From Rhynchopus sp. YZ270_cl-10 (Eukaryota > Euglenozoa > Diplonemea > Diplonemida > Diplonemidae), in contig OZ037922.1 in assembly GCA_964035575.1 (NCBI GenBank), forward strand, positions 434,001 to 498,000: 64,000 nucleotides of DNA, read 5' to 3'. Made by a program: the position numbers and the translations under genes. Below, one piece after another: positions 38,308 to 48,073 of the stretch (positions are counted from its first letter, which is position 1; each line of letters starts with the position of its first letter). The notes beneath the pieces are model-generated. The model ran no database searches. It was not told the DNA's origin and saw only the letters and a list, made by a program, of their open reading frames with translations.

Positions 38308-38830
38308 TGTGTTGCGTCTGCAGAATACCTGATGGGGCGGGTGATAGAGCGTTCAGAATGGTGACAAAACAGAAAAAATGGTTCCTTTTTTTTCTTCTTC
38401 TTTTGATGCGGATGGATTGAATTTGACGGGGTGGTGGGGTCGGCTAGTGTTTCAGGCAATGATCGTTACTTCTATTTAGGCAATCTTTGAATGAATGATA
38501 TATAAAAAAGTCGTGCAGAGTATCACTTTACACGGACCTCATAGGGTTCTGTACTGCAAGCAAAGCGGCAAGACTCTGTGTGTCTATCTTGACGATCTGT
38601 TGAAACAGGCTTCATGTGCGGTATCACTCTCCTTTTGAAATCTGTGGTTCCGCAAACAAATGTGCACAACAAGAGACCTCAAAGAAGGCAAAGCTGATAT
38701 GCATTCAATTATGTTATCCGACACATACGGCCTTATCGTACGTTACCTATGACTCAAAAAAAAATAAACTAATTTCGTTTTCTTTCCATTCAAAGAAGAG
38801 AAAGCACACAAGGACGTTCAAAAAATAAAA

Positions 38831-38877
38831 AAATGTTTATAAAATGAGCCGAAGCCTCTCTGTGCTTAGTCACCTTT
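38831..38877 (+). repeat. Family-1 hairpin element
   Basis: ATGTTTATAAAATGAGCCGA then AGCCTCTCTGTGCTTAGTCA and CCTT. Ten bases later a family-2 element begins. Confidence 0.8.
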
Positions 38878-38886
38878 TTAAAAAGG

Positions 38887-38938
38887 AATCTGACTCGAAA
38901 TACAAAAGTCCTCTCGCGGCAGTGTACCTTGGTACATG
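38887..38938 (+). repeat. Family-2 short element
   Basis: ACTCGAAATACAAAAGTCCT, CTCGCGGCAGTGTACC, TTGGTACATGG. Adjacent to a family-1 copy, the same pairing as in the RpiB intron. Confidence 0.8.
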
Positions 38939-39363
38939 GCATATCTTTTGGTTTGAAAAAAAAAGGAAAAAAAAAATAATGTTGAAACCTACCATTGAGA
39001 AAAACTCTGATGTTTTTTTGGACAAGGTGTTATCGCTTGCTCACCCTCCCCCCCACCCACGGTCCTTACTTCGAAGAGAAAATCTCTTCTAGAAAGGGGG
39101 GAAAAAATAACAAATGAACCACTTTTCATCCCAGTACCCATCGCTCCAGTTACAGCGTTGTTCCAGGGACACCGAAGTGATTGTCTGAAATTTAAATTTT
39201 CAAAAAAAAAAAAAAAAAAACATCGCTTCCACAAAAAAAAATCAAAATGCAAGCTATTTTAAAACGAAAGTACGCTGCACATATTGCTGTCGATAAGGGG
39301 GAATCAGAGATCCATATTGGACTATGCGGCAATTTTCGCTGTTTTTTTCCCCTTCTTTTTAGC

Positions 39364-40594
39364 TCAGTTCTCGAGGGCGGTGATCTTTGCCACTCTGTCC
39401 GCATGGCGACCACCCTCAAAGTCAGACGAGAGGAACGCCTTCACCATTTCCTTGTGCATTTCGGGGCCCGAGGTGCGGGCACCCATGCACATGACGTTCG
39501 CATCGTTGTGGTTGCGACACATGCGTGCGGTGTACGCCTCGTGGCAGAGCGCGGCTCTGATACCAGCAAACTTGTTTGCCGTAATCGCCATTCCGATACC
39601 CGACCCGCAGATCTGTGTTGTTTTTTTTTTAATTTCATTTTGTTAAAACCTCCATAAAATCTAAACCCCTCGTTCTTGAGTCACCTTTGAACACTATCGT
39701 TGATCGTTATAGACAACATCAACTGTACTGTTTTGCACAAAAAAGGAGCGGGGGATACGAGGTTGGACAACTGCAACATCTATTCTACACAATGCCTCCT
39801 CAAAAAAAAAAAAGAAACGTTTACAAGATGACCTCTCGTGTATAGTCATCTTGAAAAAAAACCCCTGCATTGTTTCTCAGCATGCCAATAACAGTAGACT
39901 TGAAATACAAAGCCCTCTCGTGAACAGTGTAACATACCAGAATCCCTTTGCCTCCAGTCTTCGCCACCTCGCTGCAGACTGCAGTCGCCAGATCCGGGTA
40001 GTCCACTCTGTCGGGGGAGTTGACACCGCAATCGACAACGTCGTGGCCAAGGGACTTCACGAATTCGAGCACGAGGTTCTTTTCTTCGAAGGCTGCGTGG
40101 TCGCATCCGAGCACGACGGTTTTGGAGGCCTCAGGGGAGAAGGTGAGGACGGGCTTGGGGGACATGAGCTTCTCGACACGGCCTGCGTGGCGGCCTCCTT
40201 CGAAGTCTGTGGCGAGGAAGGTTTGGAGCATTTCGGCGATGACGTCGGGGCCGGAGGTGCGTGCACCCATGCAGAGGATGTTTGCGTTGTTGTGCTTGCG
40301 GCACATAGCGGCGGTGTAGTGGTCGTGGCAGAGCGCTGCCCTGATGCCGGCCACCTTCGACGCCGCAATCGACATCCCAATCCCACTCCCGCAGAGCAGC
40401 ACCCCCGCCGTGTTCTCATCCCCCGCAACCAGCTTGCACACCTCAGCCGCCTTATCAGGGTAGTCCACACGGTCCGCAGTCTTCGTGCCGCAGTCGACCA
40501 CCTCCGTGCCCGCGGCAGTCAAGATCTCTGCCACCTTTGCGCGTGCCGCAACCGCTGCGTGGTCGCACGCAATAACAACACGTGTGAAACCCAT
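39364..40594 (-). CDS. Tandem-fused ribose-5-phosphate isomerase B
   Basis: Interconverts ribose 5-phosphate and ribulose 5-phosphate in the non-oxidative pentose phosphate pathway. Exons 40594-39938 and 39612-39364 join in phase 0 (intron 39613-39937) to give 301 residues, twice the ~150 of ordinary RpiB. Domain 1 (~1-148): VVIACDHAAVAA, VDYPDKAAEV, LLCGSGIGMSIAASK with the catalytic Cys, RAALCHDHYTA, NANILCMGARTSGPDV. Domain 2 (~155-301) repeats these: VVLGCDHAAFEEKN, VDYPDLA, LICGSGIGMAITANK, RAALCHEAYTA, NANVMCMGARTSGPEM, ending in FEGGRHADRVAKITALEN. Both sets look intact. The intron falls exactly within the Cys loop (GIL|ICGSG) of domain 2. Without splicing the frame runs into a family-2 repeat. 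RpiB normally acts as a dimer, so an internal pseudo-dimer is plausible. The ATG at 40594 is where RpiB similarity begins. Confidence 0.93.
39814..39854 (+). repeat. Family-1 hairpin element inside RpiB intron
   Basis: AAACGTTTACAAGATGACCT, CTCGTGTATAGTCATCTTG. The ends CAAGATGAC and GTCATCTTG form a 9-bp stem. Confidence 0.78.
39896..39932 (+). repeat. Family-2 element at the RpiB donor site
   Basis: GACTTGAAATACAAAGCCCT, CTCGTGAACAGTGTAAC. In gene sense the element is antisense and begins within a few bases of the 5' splice site at 39937. Confidence 0.88.
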
Positions 40595-40640
40595 TTTTAA
40601 AAGATTCGACCACAACTCCTGTATGGGGGAAAGAAAGATT

Positions 40641-41109
40641 ATTTTCATCATATGCAATCAATAAATTGATAGTATATGGTGAGGGATCAACAAAAATGGT
40701 CCCATCTTTCTTTTTATGTTGTGTGTTTTGCAAAACGTAGAAAAGAAAAGTAAAATGCTTCATGCACAAGTTGAAACTTCAGTAGATTGGTTTCTGATAT
40801 TAACCCTGTTTCAGTCCTAAGAATCATACAGTTGTATTCAAAAGGGTGGACATCTTCAGTGATTTCCCTTTAAATGGTGGGTGAATATCGTGAAACCGAT
40901 GTTCGTGTGAACATTTGGTACCTTCTACTTCAGTTTTTTGTTTCGGGAATACACAAAATACAAAAGTTTTTTTTTTCTTTTTTCTTATTCCTTTCTCTGT
41001 CCTTACTGGATGTAATGTCTGATCACCAGGAGGAAGAGTAACCTAAAGAGTCTTGGTCTTGATGGCTGCCGTGTATACGTAAAGTATTCCGTGCAATAAT
41101 TGCTACCAA
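40641..41109. repeat. 469-bp direct repeat, copy 2
   Basis: See 135-603. Begins 47 bases upstream of the RpiB ATG, so it holds that gene's 5' flank. Confidence 0.93.
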
Positions 41110-41420
41110 GAAAGATGAATTTGATAGGGACAACGGAGTGTTGTGGGTTGATGTACTGTTTTTTGCCTGAGTACTTTAGGTACTTGTGTGTTCCGTGTGG
41201 GCTTGTACAAAAAAAAAGGGGGGCGGGTGTTCTTTCAAGACAACAAAGGTGCTACAAGTGTCTTAATGAGCATCGTACAAATGGTTAATACTGATGAAAC
41301 ATACGCAACAATGTGCAGGGCACCACAGCCAGGTCTCGTGTAGATGAGCTGTGTACCTGTCTGAGCCCTGTATTACCTGACGGAGGATATCTGTTGTTGG
41401 AAAACACAGATGCCAAAGAA

Positions 41421-41462
41421 ATTTGAATACAACTACAAAGCCCTATCAGGACATAGTCCACC
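41421..41462 (+). repeat. Family-2 short element, diverged
   Basis: TTTGAATACAACTACAAAGC, CCTATCAGGACATAGTCC. Shares spacing with the family but has several changes. Confidence 0.55.
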
Positions 41463-41519
41463 TGTCTGACAAAAAGAGGAGCTTGCAGTGGGTCACAGAA
41501 TTGCAAACATCTACAGCAT

Positions 41520-44500
41520 TTAGTAGTTGTCCATCACTGAATCTAACTGCGACTTGTCCCGCTTGTGCTGCACCACATACACACCAGTCCTATGTGGCGT
41601 CAGCACACGCTCAAGGTTCTGCGGCAGTACTGTGTCCACAGGTGGCTCGTACAGGAAGAACACCTCCTCCCTCTTCGCCTCTTCACACAGACGCCAGCAC
41701 TTCTGCACAGCGTCTCCCAACACAGTCACGAAGCGCAAAGTCTTCGCACTCACGTCGCCATGGTGCACTGTGCCGGTCACAAGGCCGCCAACACGTATCG
41801 AAGACGTGCCGTGCAGATACTGCACAAAGCGCAGTGAGTTCTCAACGTGTGCTGGGGCGGCGTGTGACAGGTTCCACGCAATGCACACGCAGCTGCCCAT
41901 GACTGACACCATGCGCCCACCACTGCGGTCGAGACACGACTTCAACGTTCTCAGGTTTGTTGACATTGTGCGCATTGCTGCAACATGGGCTTCGTCCCCT
42001 ACAGCTACCTGCACAATACCGACCGTTGCCAGGCACCCAGACGTCGACACACTTCCTGGGAAAGACTTCACAGACGTACAGCTCTTGCTTGAGTTGTCGG
42101 TCACCGCAGAGGATGCAGTGCTAATCGAGCCAGCAGACAGGCGCCGCTCTAACAGTGGGTTCGTCACACGCCCAGCAAGCGAGGCAGGCCACACACAGCA
42201 CACGGGTGTCTTCCCAGACACACCCTTCAGCTCAATCCTGTGCACCTCACCCACAGTAGCACTGCACACCCCAGAACACTCCTCCTCCCACACCTCATGA
42301 CGCAGTCCAACAGCACCTGGCTTGCACGTGCTCTCAAGGCGAGAGGCCACGTTCACAGTGTGTCCGAAGTAGTCTGTCCGCCCCGTCAGTGTGTTCTTCT
42401 CCACAGTCACAGGGCCGGAGTTCACACCGATGCGCACAGTCAGCCCACCCCAGAGCGGGCCTGTGTCAGCACAGAGTTTGAAATGCAGCAACTCTGCAGG
42501 CCACGTTGCATTGCGGAGAGCCTCGTGCACACGCAACCCGAAGTTCACACCGTCAAGCACCGTCGCAAATGCAACCATAAACGCGTCCCCGATTGTCTTC
42601 ACTTCGTAGCCTTCAAACTCGTCCATCGCTTCTCTGATGATTCTGTTGTGGATCTTCAGTGCTTCACACATGCCCTGAGGCACAGCCTCCCAGATCGAAG
42701 TCGAGGAACGGATGTCTGTGAACACCAACGTGGCTGTCCCGCTCGTGATGCCAGGTGGCGGTCGTGAGTTCCGCACAATGTCCTGCTCCTTCTCCTCAAA
42801 GAGCGCACCAGGGAGGAACTTCTTGTACATCTGCAGGTTCGACAGAAGCAGCACCATCGCTTGGTTCATTGTCTGCAGCTCACGCACAAACGACTTCGTT
42901 TTCGGCATTGTGTCAATGTTCATCACAGCTGCCTCCGCCATCAGCAGTGCCGTCTGCTCAAAAGGCTTTGTGATCAAATCGTTGAAGACCAAGAAGATCA
43001 CAACAGACGTCATTGCCATCGCAACTATGACCATGATCGTTGCGTTCGTAGTCTGCTTCACTTCTTTGTTTGTGTTTGCTTCCTGCGTGTCAAGGTTCCC
43101 CAATGCTTCTGCGTTATTCTTGTCCACAATCCCCATGATGTCCTGACGTGGGATCATTGCTGCCACCAGCCACGACACTCCTGCACGCACGTTTCCGCGT
43201 TCCTCCTGCCCGTTCAAGTTCAGGTTCTGCGTCTCCACGAAATATGCCTTCCGGTCCACTTCACGCACAAACTTCTTCTCTGTGTGCAGTGCACGGATCT
43301 CCTTGTCAGTGACATGCATCCAGAACAGCTGAAGTGCATCAATACGTCCTCGGAAGTACTGCCCAACACGAATAGGTTCTGCGTGGTTTCTGGCGGCACT
43401 ACTCGATTTAACAGAGCGTCCTTCGCTGTACTGTGTCCCGTTCAGGTAAACACGGCAGTATCTCTTCCCGCCAGAGCTCTTCAGAACAGCAGTCAGAGTG
43501 GTCCAAGAGTTGATAGGAAGACCACCTTCGATGGCCTTCGTCCTGCACCCGTACGTGAAGATCCCAAGGTACAACTGCCCGTTCGCAAACAGTCGCACAT
43601 TCGCCTCACCTACAAGTGTGTCCGAGAGGAGACGGGGTGTTGAAGCAGACGGCGCCGTTTCATCGTACACAACCGACGGGTTCACACGCAGGTTGATGGC
43701 AAAGTCGCCCGAAGCAAAGATGTCGTCACGAAGTAGGCAACGTGTTACCGAAGTAGTGCGCGACGTCCGTGCGGTGTGTGCAATGCACTCCGAGCCGTCC
43801 GGATAGGTGTACACCTCCTGGTACGCCCGCATCGAGTTCGTGTACGGCGACGTCGACGTAGTGTGGCGCTTCACAATCTCTGTGTTCTTCGTGAAGTTTC
43901 TGTACAGGTGCAGTGTCGTGCTCCCATCAAACTCCAGCACATCCTTGCGCACTTGCGCGTCGTGTGCAACACAGTTCCCGCAAGCACCGTCACGCATCTC
44001 CACGTCCCACCCGTGTGACCCAGTGTCCTTGGCCTTCCCACCCTCAGCAGTGATGTCTGTCAGCATCAGGTGGTCCTGGTGAGTGAAGAACTGCTGCTGG
44101 TCAAAGTCACCTATGATCTCCTTGTCCTCATCCCATCCACCCTCGCTTGTCATGTACTCGTCGAAGGCCTTCACAATCACAGATGGCGACGTGATGGTGG
44201 TGTGCAGACTGTACATGTTCTCGTATTCAGTAATCACGTAATCCTTGGTGAACACCTTGCCTTCGTTCATTGTGGCATCAGCACCTGAACCTTGAGAGCC
44301 CAAGATGGTCCTGTCCTCACGATCCAAGATCAACAAAGTCATGTTCTCAAGGTTTTTGCTATTCAGCGTTGCAAGTGCTGACTTAATAAACTCACTGAGG
44401 CCAATGTATGCTTCAATGGTGCCCATGTAAGTTCCTTCATTCCCAAGACGCACAAAAGCACTCATCATTGTGGTAACTCGATCAAACGGAAACGGGAATG

Positions 44501-46634
44501 TTACCTTCGACGGCATCCACTGCACATGGTTTGCAGGTTTCCCCACAGTGACTGAGAGTGGATCTCCGTAATTCGACCCAAGCATCGTGGACGCGTTCGC
44601 TTCATAGTTGTATGCGTGGCCACCAATGTGAAACACACGATCAACCAAGTTCTCGGTGTAGTAGTTGTAGCCGTACAGCCACCCTGCCTGTGTTTGCTGG
44701 ACAGATCCCACCACACCGTCATTGCGTGCGGCATCGTCCCTGTCGTCAGTCATGTAACGGTAGTTCATAAAGAAGCCACGGGTTGTGAACACCTGGAACC
44801 TGAGTTGATCAATTGTTGTGTCCTGATTCCTCACAAGTCGCATCTGTGCGTAGAACCTTTCACTGAACGACTGGAAGGACTCGTTGAAGCCATGGAACGT
44901 GTTCTGCATCACCTTCAGCCTGTACTCAATTTGGCGCACCTCGTCCGTCAGGGACTGTGTCACAGTTGCAAGAACCGCACCACGAAACTGAGCAGCCAGC
45001 TCTACAGTGTTCTTCCCCTGATTATCGTACATCGCCCCGATTGCGAACCTCCCACTCTCTAAAGCCTTGTCCATCGACCTCTTCCCTGCCGCATGTGTCA
45101 GTGTGAACGTCACAACCGCAATCAGGATGAGAAGCGTCAGCGACACACCCATCAGCGCCAACCCAAGCGGAATCGACGCACCTTCTGGCACAGCCTCCTC
45201 GGGCAGCACAACACGGTCGCGCTGCTGCTTCACAAAGATCCCAACCAGCAGCAGTGTCTCCACAATGATCACAGCCAGACCTATAATCGTCCCTGCGTTC
45301 CACTCAAAGTCTGCAGACGTGTCGAGTGGGAGCACTTTCAACACGTTTGGCATGTCTGTCGGAGCAGGTGTCGGTGGGTCGGTTGCTGGGTACGCACCTT
45401 CCTGGAACAACACAGCAGGGAAAAAGTACCCGATCCCTGCCTTGTACGTCCCCTTCGCCTGTGCGAAGACAGTCAACTTCCCGTATGCATGGTAGTCAGT
45501 TGTGTGCACAGGGATTGTCACAAAGTGGGAATAGGCTCTGATGCGGTGCCACTGCAGGAAGTACGTCGACGTCACCATCATGTACGCCGTCACACCTGCT
45601 TCTTGCGCAAGAATAACCGACGACACAAGCGTGCAGCGACCTGTCTCGGGGATGAGCACCATCTTGCCACGCAACTCAGCAAAGTCAGATGCCAGGCACC
45701 CTCTGCCCGGCAGCTCAGATGCGAACACAACCTCGTCCGCAGGTGAGTTGTATGGGAGGGGTGTCGTCAGGTGGAACAGCGTCTCTCTCTTCCTCGGACG
45801 CAGGTCGTTTCCAAAGAAGCACAGCGTCTCCGCACCAGGCAGCTGCATCTCCAATGGACACTTCTCGCACAACCGCTCCTGCTTGTCGTTCTCAACTGTG
45901 GCGCAGTGCTTCGCCAGGGCCATCCTGTTCGAGGCACATCCATCCCAAGGGTAGTCTGCACCTTGGTCAAACGAATAGCTGGGCGTCCTGTCGCACTTGA
46001 ACTCAATCTTCCCCTTCACTGCCTTCCCACTCTCAGCTGCCTTCACCACCACCTCTCCCAAGTGTCTTGCCACATACAGTGCGGGGGTGGTGAGTCCAGT
46101 TGAGTCACCTCCCATGGCCCAGCGGGTGTAATACAAATATTGGTCGTAGACCACCACAATGCTGGCACCTGCAGTCTGTGCGTTAATGCTCTTTGCACTG
46201 TAACCACAACCGCCTCTCTGTAACATCGCAATCTTCCCGTTGAAGTCTTTCCCACCTGCGCTGAAGTCGCTGTCCTTGCACCCTTTTCTGTCATACGTGG
46301 CCTGGTTCCCGACAGGCAGGATGTCCAACACTTTGTTATTCAGCTTGTGGTACAGGTCGATGTGTGCGTCTGGGTTGTAAGGTTCGAACTTGTTGTCTGT
46401 TGCACACATCCATGTACGCAGCTCTGGTGGGTCCGTGATGACAAGACGGATGGGGCATGCTTCTGTGTAGCAGTAGTCGTACACCTTCCACGACGAGCTG
46501 TTGCACGAGGACGCTTTGTCGCCAGTGTCACTAACACCCTCGGGTAGGTGCTCCCTTGTGCATGAGCTAGGATCCGTTGGGCATTGTGGATCTGCGGCAA
46601 GACACAGTAGTGTCAGGGACACTGCTAGCGACAT
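41520..46634 (-). CDS. Receptor-type adenylate cyclase with pseudo-cyclase tail
   Basis: Makes cAMP from ATP in response to an external signal. About 1704 residues, intron-less. Signal peptide (MSLAVSLTLLCLAA) from 46634; earlier Met codons give no better start. Two protease-associated (PA)-like domains precede TM1 (~445-465). TM2 (~488-512) opens a second ectodomain (~512-1195) resembling a dCache sensor that contains a LamG-like insert (~895-1105). TM3 (~1195-1220) leads to a HAMP-like linker and a class III cyclase (~1298-1490). Motifs: FTDIRSST and KTIGDAF carry both metal Asp; Lys in VKTIGD and Asp in TDYFG indicate ATP rather than GTP; NVASR gives the transition-state Arg. The last ~200 residues resemble a second, degenerate cyclase domain. 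Layout recalls euglenozoan receptor cyclases but is more elaborate. An AG acceptor candidate (GGGCAG) lies shortly upstream. Confidence 0.92.
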   Translation of the reverse strand: MSLAVSLTLLCLAADPQCPTDPSSCTREHLPEGVSDTGDKASSCNSSSWKVYDYCYTEACPIRLVITDPPELRTWMCATDNKFEPYNPDAHIDLYHKLNNKVLDILPVGNQATYDRKGCKDSDFSAGGKDFNGKIAMLQRGGCGYSAKSINAQTAGASIVVVYDQYLYYTRWAMGGDSTGLTTPALYVARHLGEVVVKAAESGKAVKGKIEFKCDRTPSYSFDQGADYPWDGCASNRMALAKHCATVENDKQERLCEKCPLEMQLPGAETLCFFGNDLRPRKRETLFHLTTPLPYNSPADEVVFASELPGRGCLASDFAELRGKMVLIPETGRCTLVSSVILAQEAGVTAYMMVTSTYFLQWHRIRAYSHFVTIPVHTTDYHAYGKLTVFAQAKGTYKAGIGYFFPAVLFQEGAYPATDPPTPAPTDMPNVLKVLPLDTSADFEWNAGTIIGLAVIIVETLLLVGIFVKQQRDRVVLPEEAVPEGASIPLGLALMGVSLTLLILIAVVTFTLTHAAGKRSMDKALESGRFAIGAMYDNQGKNTVELAAQFRGAVLATVTQSLTDEVRQIEYRLKVMQNTFHGFNESFQSFSERFYAQMRLVRNQDTTIDQLRFQVFTTRGFFMNYRYMTDDRDDAARNDGVVGSVQQTQAGWLYGYNYYTENLVDRVFHIGGHAYNYEANASTMLGSNYGDPLSVTVGKPANHVQWMPSKVTFPFPFDRVTTMMSAFVRLGNEGTYMGTIEAYIGLSEFIKSALATLNSKNLENMTLLILDREDRTILGSQGSGADATMNEGKVFTKDYVITEYENMYSLHTTITSPSVIVKAFDEYMTSEGGWDEDKEIIGDFDQQQFFTHQDHLMLTDITAEGGKAKDTGSHGWDVEMRDGACGNCVAHDAQVRKDVLEFDGSTTLHLYRNFTKNTEIVKRHTTSTSPYTNSMRAYQEVYTYPDGSECIAHTARTSRTTSVTRCLLRDDIFASGDFAINLRVNPSVVYDETAPSASTPRLLSDTLVGEANVRLFANGQLYLGIFTYGCRTKAIEGGLPINSWTTLTAVLKSSGGKRYCRVYLNGTQYSEGRSVKSSSAARNHAEPIRVGQYFRGRIDALQLFWMHVTDKEIRALHTEKKFVREVDRKAYFVETQNLNLNGQEERGNVRAGVSWLVAAMIPRQDIMGIVDKNNAEALGNLDTQEANTNKEVKQTTNATIMVIVAMAMTSVVIFLVFNDLITKPFEQTALLMAEAAVMNIDTMPKTKSFVRELQTMNQAMVLLLSNLQMYKKFLPGALFEEKEQDIVRNSRPPPGITSGTATLVFTDIRSSTSIWEAVPQGMCEALKIHNRIIREAMDEFEGYEVKTIGDAFMVAFATVLDGVNFGLRVHEALRNATWPAELLHFKLCADTGPLWGGLTVRIGVNSGPVTVEKNTLTGRTDYFGHTVNVASRLESTCKPGAVGLRHEVWEEECSGVCSATVGEVHRIELKGVSGKTPVCCVWPASLAGRVTNPLLERRLSAGSISTASSAVTDNSSKSCTSVKSFPGSVSTSGCLATVGIVQVAVGDEAHVAAMRTMSTNLRTLKSCLDRSGGRMVSVMGSCVCIAWNLSHAAPAHVENSLRFVQYLHGTSSIRVGGLVTGTVHHGDVSAKTLRFVTVLGDAVQKCWRLCEEAKREEVFFLYEPPVDTVLPQNLERVLTPHRTGVYVVQHKRDKSQLDSVMDNY

Positions 46635-47388
46635 TGCAGATTGTTCAAGTGTAAGTTGCTGCCCAAGAAAGGTATGAAATACTCCTGTGGGATATAGAGG
46701 GTGGGTAGCTTGCAAAAAAAAGCACAACTTTATAACGTTGTGTTGGCTTTAAAAGGGTTCAGTGTGGGGGGTCTGAGGGTCTCTTTTGTTTACCCTATAC
46801 TTCTGATGAGAAAACATGCAGACGGTGTGCCCTGCCAGGTGTGACAGGAGTGTCAAATAACAAGGGGGGTTTCTCCTTGTTAGGTGCTCCTGTCCTGACA
46901 GTTGTCATGACACATGTCATTTCGTCCTGTCAGTTCACCTGCCACGGGTCATACCACCGTGTACCTAAATAAGGATAGCTAGAGAGAGGGGAAGGGGAAG
47001 GGGAAGGGGTTGCTGCAAGTTAGAGAGACGCTTCTGCAACCTGACGGGGTGAGGGTGGGGAAGTGGTAATGGTCTGACTGCGTTGTGTACTTCTGATGGG
47101 GAGGGGGGTGTGCTACCTTCAGAGTGCATCAAAAGCGCACAACACAGCACAGCACTACAATAAAAAAGACAAGGTGAAAGCGCAAACGCCACACCGGCAG
47201 ACGCACCCATCGCTGCTAAACAAATGCAGTAGAATATGCCAAAACAGCTACAATCTCTATCGACGAAATGTGTACTTTTTTTTGAAACGTAAGCGGAGCA
47301 CACCACAAAGCGGGCAACAAGAGAATGGCTAATGCTAAAAAACACAAAATAACAAAACAAAACACAACCTTCCCATCCGCGCATATCC
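46635..47388. other. Intergenic spacer upstream of adenylate cyclase
   Basis: Contains a fold-back near 46835-46910 (GACAGGAGTGTCAAATAAC pairing with GTTAGGTGCTCCTGTC) and pyrimidine-rich stretches. No gene is seen. Confidence 0.55.
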
Positions 47389-47529
47389 CTATTTCCCTCC
47401 CTCCCGTTTTACGTCCTGCGTGTCGATGCCCAATCCCCGTTGAGGCGCCTGCCGAGCCATCTGCAACCACCCAGTAATCCCAAGCACAATCAACACCACA
47501 TAGGTCAACACACGACGGGTGGTGAGCAT
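47389..47529 (-). CDS. Possible 46-residue single-pass membrane protein
   Basis: Starts MLTTRRVLTYVVLIVLGITG, giving a basic N-terminus and one ~18-residue hydrophobic helix, followed by a polar tail (ARQAPQRGLGIDTQDVKREG). It lies on the same strand as all other genes and its codon use (many G/C third positions) is like theirs. Organellar assembly factors and small inner-membrane proteins often look like this, but I cannot name a family. Upstream in-frame sequence lacks a convincing start. It could equally be the last exon of a longer gene or a chance frame. Confidence 0.35.
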   Translation of the reverse strand: MLTTRRVLTYVVLIVLGITGWLQMARQAPQRGLGIDTQDVKREGGK

Positions 47530-48021
47530 TTTTTCCTTTTTCCCCTTCTCCCCCCCCGTTTTCTTTGTGTTGAGGTCGGGTGTGTGATTTTTTTTTTGTT
47601 TGGAAGACAGCAGGAACAGAGCCTCATGGTATGTAAAGTCATTAGAAGGACACCGTGACAGCCATTCTTCAAGGGGAACCCCAAAAGAGGAGGTGCTATC
47701 TGGAAAGACGCCACCTGACCCCTGCCCCCTACCCCCCTGGGTGCAAAACACATCGGAACGTCTTACGATAAACACCTGGCGAGAGATGAGGGCAGTCTTT
47801 TTGCTTCAGGATGGACTGGCTTCTGAGGCGTCAATGCAGTCTGCGAACCCAACACAGCAAGAAAAAGAGGAGGGGGAGCTGTGTCAAAAAAAAGAAAATA
47901 AAAAAAGAAACGTTTATAAGATGATAGACACATTTTTTGATAACATCCGTTATCGTACAGCATCAGCTGGGACAGAAGGAATCTCATTGGTCCATTCATG
48001 CGCGTCTTTAATTAGAAGACA

Positions 48022-48073
<52 letters not shown>

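Larger units (their letters stand above)
38308..39363. other. Intergenic spacer, gene C to RpiB
   Basis: Upstream region of gene C and 3' flank of RpiB, with family-1 (38831) and family-2 (38887) elements and poly-A/T runs. No gene is seen. Confidence 0.6.
39613..39937 (-). other. RpiB intron built largely of repeat elements
   Basis: 325 nt, donor GTATGTTAC, acceptor CAACACAG. It contains a family-2 element starting about four bases inside the donor and a family-1 relative, plus TTGTGTAGAATAG-like unique DNA. Splicing is required to restore the conserved ICGSGIGM loop. Confidence 0.85.
40595..41519. other. Intergenic spacer, RpiB to adenylate cyclase
   Basis: Mostly the 469-bp direct repeat (40641-41109), then ~400 bases containing a degenerate family-2 element at 41421. 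No gene is seen. Confidence 0.65.

Noticed and set aside
39821-39937. C-terminal extension of RpiB domain 2 beyond GGKGIL
   Set aside because: It reads into a family-2 repeat; splicing to 39612 restores the conserved RpiB loop.
47590-47775. Upstream part of the 128-residue frame containing the possible micro-protein
   Set aside because: Composition is ambiguous between frames, and there is no start or splice signal that I trust.
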